From contig PKTB01000024.1 in NCBI GenBank assembly GCA_002869385.1, positions 1-64,000 on the forward strand: DNA of 64,000 nucleotides, in the 5' to 3' direction. A program made the translations under genes and the position numbers. The notes under the pieces were generated by a model. The model worked only from the letters and a program-made list of their open reading frames with translations. It was not told the origin of the DNA and did not search any database. This DNA comes from Marinilabiliales bacterium. GTDB lineage: Bacteria > Bacteroidota > Bacteroidia > Bacteroidales > ML635J-15. Positions 42,575 to 51,272 of this stretch are shown here, piece after piece (position 1 is the first letter of the stretch; each line of letters starts with the position of its first letter).

Positions 42575-42756
42575 TTCCCAAGGCTCGGACGCGATCGGAG
42601 TCGCGCCCGAGCCTTGGGAACATAAATACTAAAGCGTAGTAGGGCTTTGTTGTAATCTCTAAAGCTTATGCGCAACTTCAAAGCACGGGCGCGACGGTTG
42701 TTGAGGTACTCGAAACACCGTTCGTAATGTACGGGCGCGACTCCGTTCGCGTCCGT
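42575..42756. repeat. REP/BIME-like GC-rich palindromic element (two inverted copies plus a partial)
   Basis: A near-perfect hairpin (arms 42575-42594 and 42601-42620, 19 of 20 matching, six-base loop) contains the core GACGCGAWCGGAGTCGC. The reverse complement of the same core, with one base changed, recurs at about 42732-42755 as a second hairpin. A partial copy (CACGGGCGCGACGG) is at about 42689. The GC content contrasts sharply with the AT-rich chromosome. No gene lies here. It is a strong candidate substrate of a RAYT enzyme. Confidence 0.8.
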
Positions 42757-42770
42757 CTAATTATTCATTC

Positions 42771-43394
42771 TTACGCAATCATTTTCTCATACATCCCATC
42801 TTGATTTTTGTGAAACCCAAGTTTTTCAAGGTATTTGATGTATTTATGACTATCTCCAGCCGCAACTATCTTGTTAATACCCTGACCAATGAATTGTTTT
42901 TTTAGTCGAAGATAAATATATCTCCCATTTTTAAAATCACGATATGCAGGTATTACATAATCCAATCCAACACAGAGCGTATGTTCATCAATCTTATGAG
43001 CCAGAAAAATGCCTGCAACAGACATATTCCTAAGAACAAAAAAACTAATTGTATTCATTTCCGGTTGATATTTAAATCCAGGGAAAAATTTCTGGATTTC
43101 TTTATCATGAAAGTTAAGAAATCTCAGGAGATATTTATTATCTGAACGTATTTCTAGGGTTTCGAAGGTTTCTTTTTTTGAATATATTTTGACAAGGTAG
43201 AAAACATCTACTGATAGGATAAATGTATTAAGTATCCCAACAGGAATAGCTCAAAATATAAATCCGTAAGTTGCCATTGTAGTTGCTCCAACAAGATTTA
43301 TCCATCTAAATTTCACAATGGAGTTCATTGTCATAGATACAGCAACAATCAATGAGGCAGTATATCCAATTATTTGAATAGTTGTTAATTCCAT
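42771..43394 (-). pseudogene. YgjV-like membrane protein with C-terminal GNAT-like domain (one in-frame stop)
   Basis: The frame gives 207 residues from the ATG at 43394. Residues 1-75 hold three membrane helices (IQIIGYTASLIVAVSMTM, INLVGATTMATYGFIF, AIPVGILNTFILSVDVFYLV) like YgjV/PnuC-type small membrane proteins. Residues 95-207 resemble a GNAT acetyltransferase-like fold (SVAGIFLAHKI, KNGRYIYLRLKKQFIGQGIN, YIKYLEKLGFHK). A TGA at codon 48 (43251-43253) follows GFIF where GGA is expected before AIPVG. The next internal ATG is far inside, so the protein as written would lose its membrane part. It is located between ssnA and hyuA and its link with them is unknown. Confidence 0.75.
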
Positions 43395-43484
43395 AAATCA
43401 AAAATTAGCGTGCAAAGTTAACAAAATAAACTACAGAATGTTTTCAAGATTATGTCCATGTGTTGCTCCCGAAGTGCCGAAGAA

Positions 43485-43567
43485 CCCGTCACTCGTCATC
43501 TGTCACCCATTACCTGTCACCCATTACCTGTCACCCGTCATCGGTCATCGGTCATCGATCACCCCTC
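43485..43567. repeat. Short tandem repeats (TGTCACCCATTACC and GGTCATC words) at the ssnA stop
   Basis: Two to three copies of a 14-base word are followed by three copies of an eight-base word. The block runs into the last codons of ssnA, whose stop codon falls within it, suggesting the repeat abuts or has encroached on the 3' end. Confidence 0.7.
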
Positions 43568-44830
43568 CATCTTCCTCCACAACTTCCTCGCTACCTCGTG
43601 TGATTCAGCAAGGATTTTGTCTTCATCAACAGTTTGTACTATTCTGTTTTTGACTATGATTTTTCCATCAGAAATAACATCTGTTACAATAGCTGAATTA
43701 AAACCAAAAAGGAAGTGTCCGTAGAAATTATCTTTTGTTAATGGAGTAGGGGATTTATAATCAAGAACTACAAGATTATTATTACCATCACCTTTAAAAT
43801 TATTTTGTTTGAGATATTTGTGCACATTTCTAAAGCGTCCGTAGGCACTATCATATCCTATAATGTCAGTATGTTGGCCAGCAAAGAAAGCAAACTTGGC
43901 ACTTTGTAACATATCACTGTGCATTCCATCTGTACCCAGCATCAGATTATTGCCAAGTCCTGCACCAGAAAAGTATCCTACTTTATTATTTAAATTACTT
44001 TCCATATTTTGAACAACCCAAACAGGTGAGTTATTTATAAGTTTTCTCTCTTCATCACTAAGGTGCAGACAGTGTCCAAGTATTGTTTTTGAAGATTCAA
44101 GTCCACCAAAATCTTTTAATCTGTTTACGACTCTCTTACAGTAATTTTTCTCACAATGTTCCTGATCAGATTTGTCTTCAGCAACATGAATATGAAGTCC
44201 AGAATTATATTTATTACTTAATTCGACAGCTTTTTTTAATGTGTCATCACCAACAGTAAATGAAGCGTGTAATCCGACAAGTGCTTGGTTTGATTTTAAA
44301 TATTTTTCAGTTTCATCAAGCCCTTTTTGTGCTTTGTCTAATCCATCTCTATCAGTAATTTCATAACAAAGTAAATGTGAAACACCAACTTGTTCAAAGG
44401 CCTCAGCAATAATATCCATTGAGTTTTCAATATGGAAAGGCGAAGCATGGTGATCAATAGCAAATGTAGATCCTGCTTTTGCACAAGCTATTGCAGTTGT
44501 AAGTGCAGAATATCTAATCATTTCTTCATCAAGGCATTTGTCTAATGTCCACCAGATATACTCAAGAATTTCAACAAAATTCTCAGGATTCTTTTTAGGT
44601 GCACCCATACCTCTTGCGAGAGAAGAATATACATGATGATGACCAACTCCGAATGATTTTGTTACAAGTTTACCTTCACAATCAATAATTTCAGAGTTTT
44701 TGTAATTCTCTAATTCAGAATCAGAAATAAATTTAATGGATTTATCTATACCTTCTTCAACAAGGATATTAGTATTCGAAAATTCCAGACTTTCCCAGTC
44801 AATATATGTAGCATTTTTTAATATAATCAT
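43559..44830 (-). CDS. ssnA: SsnA family amidohydrolase
   Basis: This 423-residue metal-dependent aminohydrolase of the cytosine/guanine-deaminase-like superfamily has metal-site motifs GVGHHHVYSS, LHIHVAED, ILGHCLHL and LGTDGMHSDM. It matches the SsnA subfamily encoded with YgfK and selenium-dependent molybdenum hydroxylases, where it is expected to deaminate or open an aminated purine intermediate. Gene order (xdh-like, CoA-binding, ssnA, hyuA) supports a common pathway. The length is slightly shorter than E. coli SsnA. The stop lies inside a short tandem repeat. Confidence 0.9.
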   Translation of the reverse strand: MIILKNATYIDWESLEFSNTNILVEEGIDKSIKFISDSELENYKNSEIIDCEGKLVTKSFGVGHHHVYSSLARGMGAPKKNPENFVEILEYIWWTLDKCLDEEMIRYSALTTAIACAKAGSTFAIDHHASPFHIENSMDIIAEAFEQVGVSHLLCYEITDRDGLDKAQKGLDETEKYLKSNQALVGLHASFTVGDDTLKKAVELSNKYNSGLHIHVAEDKSDQEHCEKNYCKRVVNRLKDFGGLESSKTILGHCLHLSDEERKLINNSPVWVVQNMESNLNNKVGYFSGAGLGNNLMLGTDGMHSDMLQSAKFAFFAGQHTDIIGYDSAYGRFRNVHKYLKQNNFKGDGNNNLVVLDYKSPTPLTKDNFYGHFLFGFNSAIVTDVISDGKIIVKNRIVQTVDEDKILAESHEVARKLWRKMEG

Positions 44831-44981
44831 ATCTAATGTTTTTAAGTTTCAAGTACTTAAAGTGACTAAATTACTTAGAGTTTATGTTATTTTTTGATTT
44901 ACGAATCATTTAGATTTAAAGACTTAAGAAATATTGTCATTGTTATTACCATATGATTTCAACTCTAACTTCAAAGGTTAG

Positions 44982-45431
44982 CTATTTAGGAAGTTTGCCA
45001 AATAAACCTTTTATCGCTCGATGAAATTTATGTCCCCCTTTTACTTGTTCAAGAAACATAAGTAGGCATTCTTTTATGATTAAGTTACAATCATCAGCTA
45101 ATTTAATTGTTTTTTCATTTTCTGATTTTTGTTGTACCCAAATATTCTTAATTCCTTTGTTTTTAGCTTCTATTACCAATCCGTTTGTGTCTGCCTTGTT
45201 TGTTGATATATGAATTGATTGTATTTGTTCTGGTAATTCGCTAAGTTTAGAATAGCATTTAAAACCTTCTAATTCGTTTGCAGTTTTATGTATAGTATAA
45301 ACTTTGAAACCTTTCTTATCTAACTCTTTAATTACATCATTGCCAAACTTTTTTGATTTAGCTGAAGCTCCTACAACAGCAACGTGCTCAGATTTGAAGA
45401 AATTTATTATATTTTGTTTTGTAATATTCAT
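44982..45431 (-). CDS. CoA-binding domain protein
   Basis: This 149-residue single Rossmann domain of the CoA-binding family has the N-terminal VAVVGASAKSKKFGNDVIKELDKKGFKVYTI motif region, a middle SIHISTNKADTNGLVIEAKNKGIKNIWVQ and a C-terminal NLIIKECLLMFLEQ (all broken into strands and helices as in YccU-like proteins). Family members bind CoA or nucleotides and have no established reaction when alone. It lies between the xanthine-dehydrogenase-like gene and ssnA in the same direction, so it may serve the pathway in an accessory role, which is an inference. Confidence 0.85.
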   Translation of the reverse strand: MNITKQNIINFFKSEHVAVVGASAKSKKFGNDVIKELDKKGFKVYTIHKTANELEGFKCYSKLSELPEQIQSIHISTNKADTNGLVIEAKNKGIKNIWVQQKSENEKTIKLADDCNLIIKECLLMFLEQVKGGHKFHRAIKGLFGKLPK

Positions 45432-45519
45432 ATCCTACTTATTATTTTTCCAATTCTTTGTTTTAATAGTTAAGCAATTCTTCACTTTCCACTTATAACT
45501 CCGAACTCCCCACTCTTTA

Positions 45520-45539
45520 CCCTGAGGCTCTCGAAGGGT
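45520..45539. repeat. Small REP-like palindrome
   Basis: ACCCT (45520-45524) and AGGGT (45535-45539) flank GAGGCTCTCGA, giving a short hairpin 14 bases beyond the stop of the xanthine-dehydrogenase-like gene. The TCGA-containing stem resembles the other REP-like words here. Confidence 0.4.
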
Positions 45540-45552
45540 AGTCACTTCAAAC

Positions 45553-48102
45553 TCATTTCCTCTTCATCGGTAACTTTGTTCTTTTAATACCATCATAAGC
45601 GTAAAATGCGTTAGCTACTGCAGCAGCAGTAGGAACAAGTCCAATTTCTCCTACACCTTTTGCTCCATATGGTCCCACAGTATCTTTTACCTCAACACCT
45701 TTTACAATAATTTCAGGAGTCTCGTGTGCTCTTAATATCTGTAAGTCTCTCATTTTATCACTGACAAGGTAACCATCTTTCATAGGCAGGTCCTCTGACA
45801 AAGCATAACCTAATCCCATATGAACACCGCCTTCAATTTGTCCTTCAAACAGCATTGGATTCATAATTTTACCTGCATCGTGAGCAGCAATCATTTTCGT
45901 AATGTTTCCATCATCGTCGAGAATGCAAACTTGAGTTGCATATCCATAAGAATAATGAATTATTGGCTCTTGGTCTGTAACTCCGGGTTTTGTTGTCCAG
46001 TCACAAATGTATTGTCCGGAATAAGTTTTGCCAACAAGCTCTTTTAATGGTTGAGACTTCAAGTCATTAATCAGATTCTTAGCTGCATTTATTACTGCCA
46101 GTCCTACAAGTGCTGTAGCTCTTGAGGATGTTGTCATTCCTGTTTTGATTTGTGCATCAGTATCAACAATTACCTCTATAATATCAGGAGATATATCTGT
46201 TTCTTCACATAGTGTCTGAAGTGCCATATTATGAACTCCTTGACCCATTTCTGTCCAGCCGTGATGCAATCTTATTTTATCTTCAGCCAAGATTTCAATT
46301 TTGACTTTAGATTCATCTATCATAACATTTCCGACTCCTGAATTTTTAATTGCACAAGCAATTCCAGCGAATTTTGCACTATTGAAATCTTCTTTAACAG
46401 CTTCTAATGATTGTCTTATTCCAACACCAAATACTTTTTGTCCAGTAGAAGTTCTTAAACCATCGACAAGAGCATTGTCATATCTAAATTGCCAGCGATC
46501 AAACCCGGCTTGTTTACAGATATCATCTATACAAGTTTCTATTGCAAAAGCAACTTGATTTGCTCCAAAACCACGCATAGCTCCACAAGGGATATTATTA
46601 GTGTAAACGGTCTTTGCTTCAATATCTATTTCAGGAATATAGTACCCTCCTGCAGCATGTCCTGCAACACGCTCAAGAACTTTAGTTCCAACAGATGCAT
46701 AAGCTCCTGTATCGCCAACAGCTCTTAACTTTAATGCTGTAAGTTTTCCATTTTCATCTGCACCTACTTCAATATCCATAAAAACAGGATGACGTTTTGG
46801 ATGCAATCTGATAGATTCCTCACGAGTAAGTGTGATCTTCACAGGTTTATCCATCAAAAATGAAAACAAGGCAGTATGCCCCTGAATGCTCAAATCTTCT
46901 TTACCACCGAATCCACCACCATTAGGAACAAGAGTAACACGAACTTTCTCTTCGGGAAGGCCTAGAATCATTGCAATTTGTCTGCGATCTTCATATACTC
47001 CCTGACTTTGACTAAAAATCTCCATTCCACCTTTGCCATCAGGACGAGCAACTGTTGCCTCCTTTTCGAGGAAAGCATGTTCTATTCTTTGTGTTTCATA
47101 GAAGTCCTTATATGTGTATTTGGATTCTTTAAGTGTTTTTTCTGCATCACCTAATGTAAATTGAGTAGTGTTGAAGTTGTTAGGCTTGGATGCATGCACT
47201 CTTTCTCCATCAATAGCTTTATAGACATCAGTTTCCGGCTTGTAAACTTCATAATCTATTTTTATAAGCTTAACAGCTTTACGAGCAATTTCGTCTGAAT
47301 CAGCAACTACTCCTGCAATTACATCACCAATAAAGTGCGTTGTTACACCTTCTTCAATCATCACATGCCAATCCTGATATATCAGGCCAACTATTTTTTC
47401 GGCAGGAATATCTTTTGCTGTAAAAACACGATGAACACCTTCTAGTTTCTCAGCTTCAGATGTATTAATCTTAAGAACTTTTGCTTTTGGATGGTCACTA
47501 AATTTTAATGCACCAAATAGCATCCCTTCAAGAAAAATATCATCTACAAAGTCTCTGTTCCCTAATGCAGTGTTATATGAATCGTATTTTGGATGTGAAA
47601 CACCAATTTTACCAGATGTTTTTGTAATTTCTAACTTTTCATTCTCACAAATACATTCACCGGCATGAATAATGGCTTCTTCTATTTTATTGTATCCTGT
47701 ACATCTGCAAATATGAGGTTTAATAGCTTTGCGAATATCTTCAATTGTAGGTTTTGGATTGTTTTCCAATAGAACTTTTGTTCTTGCTACAAAACCGGGA
47801 GAACAAAATCCACACTGAACAGCACCTTTGTTAACAAATGCTTTTGCAATAGTGTCTTTAACATATTCAGGAAAACCTTCTGTTGTGAAAATTTCAGCAC
47901 CTTCTAACATTCTCATTTTCTGAACGCAAGCAAGTTTTGCTTTACCGTTTATTTCAACTGTACATGCTCCGCAAACTGCTTGTCCAGAACATCCGTCTTT
48001 AGCAGAAGTTATGTGTTTGTCTAGTCGTAGATAGTTTAATAATGTCTTTTCAGGATCACCTGTATAGCTTTGTGCTTCTCCGTTTAGTGTAAATTTAATC
48101 AT
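45553..48102 (-). CDS. Selenium-dependent xanthine dehydrogenase-like molybdenum hydroxylase (2Fe-2S plus Mo domains)
   Basis: This enzyme of about 849 residues fuses two [2Fe-2S] modules (CSGQAVCGACTVE and, further on, VQCGFCSPGF with HICRCTGY) to a full molybdopterin domain (FSQSQGVYEDRRQIA, VPNGGGFGGKED, CGAMRGFGANQ, TEMGQGVHNMALQ, and GPYGAKGVGEIGLVP with the catalytic Glu). This layout is that of the Se-dependent xanthine dehydrogenase/XdhD family, where a labile selenide sits on Mo. It should hydroxylate a purine such as hypoxanthine, xanthine or a related base. There is no FAD domain, so a separate flavoprotein is needed; YgfK is a candidate. The ATG at 48102 begins the conserved MIKFTLNG; an upstream ATG at 48117 is also in frame. 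Confidence 0.9.
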   Translation of the reverse strand: MIKFTLNGEAQSYTGDPEKTLLNYLRLDKHITSAKDGCSGQAVCGACTVEINGKAKLACVQKMRMLEGAEIFTTEGFPEYVKDTIAKAFVNKGAVQCGFCSPGFVARTKVLLENNPKPTIEDIRKAIKPHICRCTGYNKIEEAIIHAGECICENEKLEITKTSGKIGVSHPKYDSYNTALGNRDFVDDIFLEGMLFGALKFSDHPKAKVLKINTSEAEKLEGVHRVFTAKDIPAEKIVGLIYQDWHVMIEEGVTTHFIGDVIAGVVADSDEIARKAVKLIKIDYEVYKPETDVYKAIDGERVHASKPNNFNTTQFTLGDAEKTLKESKYTYKDFYETQRIEHAFLEKEATVARPDGKGGMEIFSQSQGVYEDRRQIAMILGLPEEKVRVTLVPNGGGFGGKEDLSIQGHTALFSFLMDKPVKITLTREESIRLHPKRHPVFMDIEVGADENGKLTALKLRAVGDTGAYASVGTKVLERVAGHAAGGYYIPEIDIEAKTVYTNNIPCGAMRGFGANQVAFAIETCIDDICKQAGFDRWQFRYDNALVDGLRTSTGQKVFGVGIRQSLEAVKEDFNSAKFAGIACAIKNSGVGNVMIDESKVKIEILAEDKIRLHHGWTEMGQGVHNMALQTLCEETDISPDIIEVIVDTDAQIKTGMTTSSRATALVGLAVINAAKNLINDLKSQPLKELVGKTYSGQYICDWTTKPGVTDQEPIIHYSYGYATQVCILDDDGNITKMIAAHDAGKIMNPMLFEGQIEGGVHMGLGYALSEDLPMKDGYLVSDKMRDLQILRAHETPEIIVKGVEVKDTVGPYGAKGVGEIGLVPTAAAVANAFYAYDGIKRTKLPMKRK

Positions 48103-48216
48103 AATAAATTTTATCAAATTTATAAATCACAATTATCAAATCACAAATTTCAAAAGTATTGATTATTGTTATTTGTTTTTTGATTATTCTATAATGCTTT
48201 GCAATATAGTAAAAAT

Positions 48217-49461
48217 TTAAATTTTGTTGAAGAACTTTTTAAGGTTCTCAGTATCTGGTTTTACAGATTCAGGAATGTCAAGCAATTTATTTACAGCTTT
48301 TAAGTCTTTTAAGCCGCTACCGGTTAGTAAAACAACATTCTTAGATTTATCTTCTATTTTATTGTTCTTTTGATATGATAAGAGCCCTGCAAAAGCAGTT
48401 GCTGCTGCTGGTTCAGAAAAGATTCCTGTATTTTTACTTAGTTTTTTTGAAGCAATAAGGATTTCATTATCTGTTACAGTTATGTATTCACCTTTAAATT
48501 TTTTGATATATTGCTTTGCCAGATTAAAGTTTCTTGGTATATCTACAGAGATTGAATCAGCTATTGTAGAACTTGATTTTGCTTCAAAACTCTCTCTATC
48601 CATATTGCGAACAATATTATCACTTCCTTCAGATTGTACCATTACAATTGTTGGCATTTTATCGATATAACCAAGTTCTAAAAGATCCTCAAAGCCTTTG
48701 TAAACTCCAGAAATAATTACACCGTCACCAACTGGAACAAAAACTCTATCTGGAATATTCTCATTCAATTGAGAGAAAATTTCAAACGAAACGGTTTTCT
48801 TTCCTTCTATTGTAAATGGATTATATGCTGTATTTCTATTATACCATCCAAACTCCTCTGTTGCTTTAAGACTTAAGTCAAATGCATCATCATAAGTTCC
48901 TTTTACCGGTACAATTGTAGCACCGTACATAATTATTTGTGTTAGTTTTGCAATAGGAGCAGCCTCTGGAACCATTATTATTTCTTTTTGACCTTGTGCA
49001 GCACATAATCCTGCAAGAGAAGACCCTGCATTTCCTGTTGATGCTGCGACTATAGTTTCAAATCCTTGCTCTTTTGCATAAGCTGAAACAACATTTGATG
49101 CTCTATCTTTAAAAGAATAAGTAGGATTTTGTGAATCATCTTTACAATAAAGCTCAAAAGAAAGCTCTTTATTCTCCAATTTTTCAAACTTATAAAGAGG
49201 AGTATTGCCAACTTTTAGTTTCGGTAAACTTTCTAATTTCTTTATAGGTAAAAGTTCAATAAAACAATTGCTTTCAAGTTCTTTAAAACCTGAGGTTCTA
49301 TCTTTGATTTCAGAATAATTATAAATTGTTTTTAATACTCCTTTTGGAGGTTGATCTTCAGTATTTGATTTACTGCAGATCGGACAAAGATACATAGTCT
49401 CAGATCCACTGTATTCTTTTCCGCAATCTGTACAACGATAATTGAATTTGTTTTTATTCAT
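48217..49461 (-). CDS. PLP-dependent threonine-synthase-like enzyme with N-terminal zinc ribbon
   Basis: This 414-residue fold-type II PLP enzyme has an N-terminal zinc ribbon (YRCTDCGKEYSG and MYLCPICS) and the Schiff-base lysine in PTYSFKDRASN, the pyridoxal-phosphate glycine loop region AASTGNAGSSLAG, and VPVGDGVIISG. Threonine synthases and cysteate synthases share this layout. Its position between a second PLP enzyme and the xanthine-dehydrogenase-like gene suggests a role in handling an amino acid released from purine degradation, for example by beta-elimination as YgeX does with diaminopropionate. That role is inference, and ordinary threonine synthesis remains possible. Confidence 0.82.
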   Translation of the reverse strand: MNKNKFNYRCTDCGKEYSGSETMYLCPICSKSNTEDQPPKGVLKTIYNYSEIKDRTSGFKELESNCFIELLPIKKLESLPKLKVGNTPLYKFEKLENKELSFELYCKDDSQNPTYSFKDRASNVVSAYAKEQGFETIVAASTGNAGSSLAGLCAAQGQKEIIMVPEAAPIAKLTQIIMYGATIVPVKGTYDDAFDLSLKATEEFGWYNRNTAYNPFTIEGKKTVSFEIFSQLNENIPDRVFVPVGDGVIISGVYKGFEDLLELGYIDKMPTIVMVQSEGSDNIVRNMDRESFEAKSSSTIADSISVDIPRNFNLAKQYIKKFKGEYITVTDNEILIASKKLSKNTGIFSEPAAATAFAGLLSYQKNNKIEDKSKNVVLLTGSGLKDLKAVNKLLDIPESVKPDTENLKKFFNKI

Positions 49462-49481
49462 ATTGTAAAAATAATAAAAAA

Positions 49482-49541
49482 ATGGAGCATAAAATCTAGA
49501 GTTATAAGTTCAAATTATAGACTCTATGCTTTATGCTCCAT
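49482..49541. repeat. Inverted repeat with perfect 12-bp arms between the two PLP-enzyme genes
   Basis: ATGGAGCATAAA (49482-49493) is repeated as TTTATGCTCCAT (49530-49541), with partial inner pairing (TAGAGT/ACTCTA). It shares the GAGCAT(A)AA word with the hairpin at 39690-39746 and lies just before the start of the threonine-synthase-like gene. Confidence 0.7.
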
Positions 49542-49560
49542 GCTGTATACTAAAATAATG

Positions 49561-51042
49561 TTATTTCAATAATCCTGTTCTTTCGTTAAAATCATTGATA
49601 AGTTCATCCCAACGATCAATCTGAGCAAATATTTGTGCCCAAATTTCACGGTCATACCACATCTGATTTAAGTCTTCAAGATCTTTTTCTTGTTGCTCTA
49701 TCCATGTGTAATATTTTAAGTTGTGAATAGCTTTACGATCATTGTATGTAAGTTCTTTCATGTTATCAGTTCTTTCACCTAACAAACATTTTTCGAAATC
49801 GCGAGCTGCTTGTAATTCATTATAGTTTCCTCTTTCGGCAGTTAGTTCAGCAATTCTTGATTGATACATATCAGCAGAATCAGTAGCGACTGTAAAAATT
49901 ACATCTTCACCTGTCATTTCGTAATATTTAGCTGTTTTAATAGCTGATAACAAGTTTCCAATACTTGAAATTCCCAGTAAATGAAGTTCGTTTATTACTT
50001 CTTGAGCTATACCTAAAGATTTTAAGTACTCGTGACCTTCTTTTTCATTAAATAAGCGAAGTATTCTCATGCAATCTTCATCATCAATAGCTGTAACAAC
50101 GTCAGTATTTTTAGCATTGTGAATCCAAGGGACGTGTTTATCACCAATACCTTCGATTCTGTGACCACCAAAACCGTTCAATAATAGAGTAGGGCATTGA
50201 AGAGCTTCAGAAGCAACAACTTTAATTTGAGGTGCTAAAGTTCTTAAATAATCGCCTGCAGCAATTGTTCCTGCTGAACCTGTTGCTGAAACGTATGCAG
50301 ATAGACTGCTCTTATCGGTTTTAATCTTGTTATAAACCTCTTCAATTGCTTTACCTGTAGTATTGTAGTGCCATACTGCATTTCCAAATTCATCAAATTG
50401 ATTAAAGATTACGCATTCTGGTCTTGTTCTGCGAATTTCCCAGCATTTGTCATAAATCTCTTTTACATTTGATTCACAGCCAGGAGTAGCAATTACTTCT
50501 GAACCAATTTCATCACGTAACCATGTAAATCTCTCCTGAGACATTTCTTCAGGAAGAATAGCAACTGATTCTGTACCCATGAGTTTTGAGTCAAAAGCTC
50601 CACCACGACAATAGTTACCTGTTGATGGCCATACCGCTTTATTATATGTTGGATCAAATCCACCTGTTGTAATTCTTGGAGCAAGGCAACCATAAGCTGC
50701 ACCAACTTTGTGAGCTCCTGTTGGGAACCATTTTCCGACTAATAGAACAATTCTTGCATCTACACCTGTAATTTCCTTTGGAAGTTCGATGTAGTTAACA
50801 TCACCATATAGCCAACCTTTTTCCTTAGGCTCGTTTTTCCATGTAATTCTAAATAGGTTTAAAGGATTAATCTCCCAAAGACCAATGTTTTTAAGTTGTT
50901 CTTTGATGTTATCAGGGATTAAATCCGGATTTTGTTGTTGTTTGAAAGTTTGAAGGATAATACCTCTTTCTTTGTAAACTTTGACAGCATTTTCTAATGC
51001 CTTTTCGTTGGTTACTTTGTCTACTAACTTAATCATAATCAA
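49561..51042 (-). CDS. Fold-type II PLP-dependent enzyme (cysteine-synthase/tryptophan-synthase-beta-like)
   Basis: This 493-residue protein belongs to the PLP-dependent beta-family. The likely Schiff-base lysine is in WFPTGAHKVGAAYG and the phosphate-binding Gly-rich region is VSATGSAGTIAAGDY. A long C-terminal helical extension (from TADSADMYQSRIAELTAERG) sets it apart from cysteine synthases. It is not a close match to E. coli YgeX (diaminopropionate ammonia-lyase) as far as can be judged by eye, yet it occupies that position in the cluster. A lyase acting on diaminopropionate or another beta-substituted amino acid is a reasonable guess. The start may be this ATG or the one two codons later. 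Confidence 0.82.
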   Translation of the reverse strand: MIMIKLVDKVTNEKALENAVKVYKERGIILQTFKQQQNPDLIPDNIKEQLKNIGLWEINPLNLFRITWKNEPKEKGWLYGDVNYIELPKEITGVDARIVLLVGKWFPTGAHKVGAAYGCLAPRITTGGFDPTYNKAVWPSTGNYCRGGAFDSKLMGTESVAILPEEMSQERFTWLRDEIGSEVIATPGCESNVKEIYDKCWEIRRTRPECVIFNQFDEFGNAVWHYNTTGKAIEEVYNKIKTDKSSLSAYVSATGSAGTIAAGDYLRTLAPQIKVVASEALQCPTLLLNGFGGHRIEGIGDKHVPWIHNAKNTDVVTAIDDEDCMRILRLFNEKEGHEYLKSLGIAQEVINELHLLGISSIGNLLSAIKTAKYYEMTGEDVIFTVATDSADMYQSRIAELTAERGNYNELQAARDFEKCLLGERTDNMKELTYNDRKAIHNLKYYTWIEQQEKDLEDLNQMWYDREIWAQIFAQIDRWDELINDFNERTGLLK

Positions 51043-51272
51043 ATATTTAATGTTTTAATATTTAAAATAAAGATAACAACACCGGGGTTATAAACTAAAT
51101 AACCTATTTGTAATCATTATCTTATATCTGGTATGGTTTCCTCCCGCTGGATAAGTCCTTCGCGTCTTGTTTGCATACAGATGGCAAATTTACAAAAAAG
51201 TTTGTAAATCTGTATCAATTATTTTTAAATACTACCTGAGGTAGAGGTTTTTATACAGAAGTGATGATTTAA

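Noticed and set aside
42493..42681. Small basic ORF over the GC-rich hairpin
   Set aside because: Its sequence is simply the translated palindrome plus the start of hyuA; no independent gene is supported.
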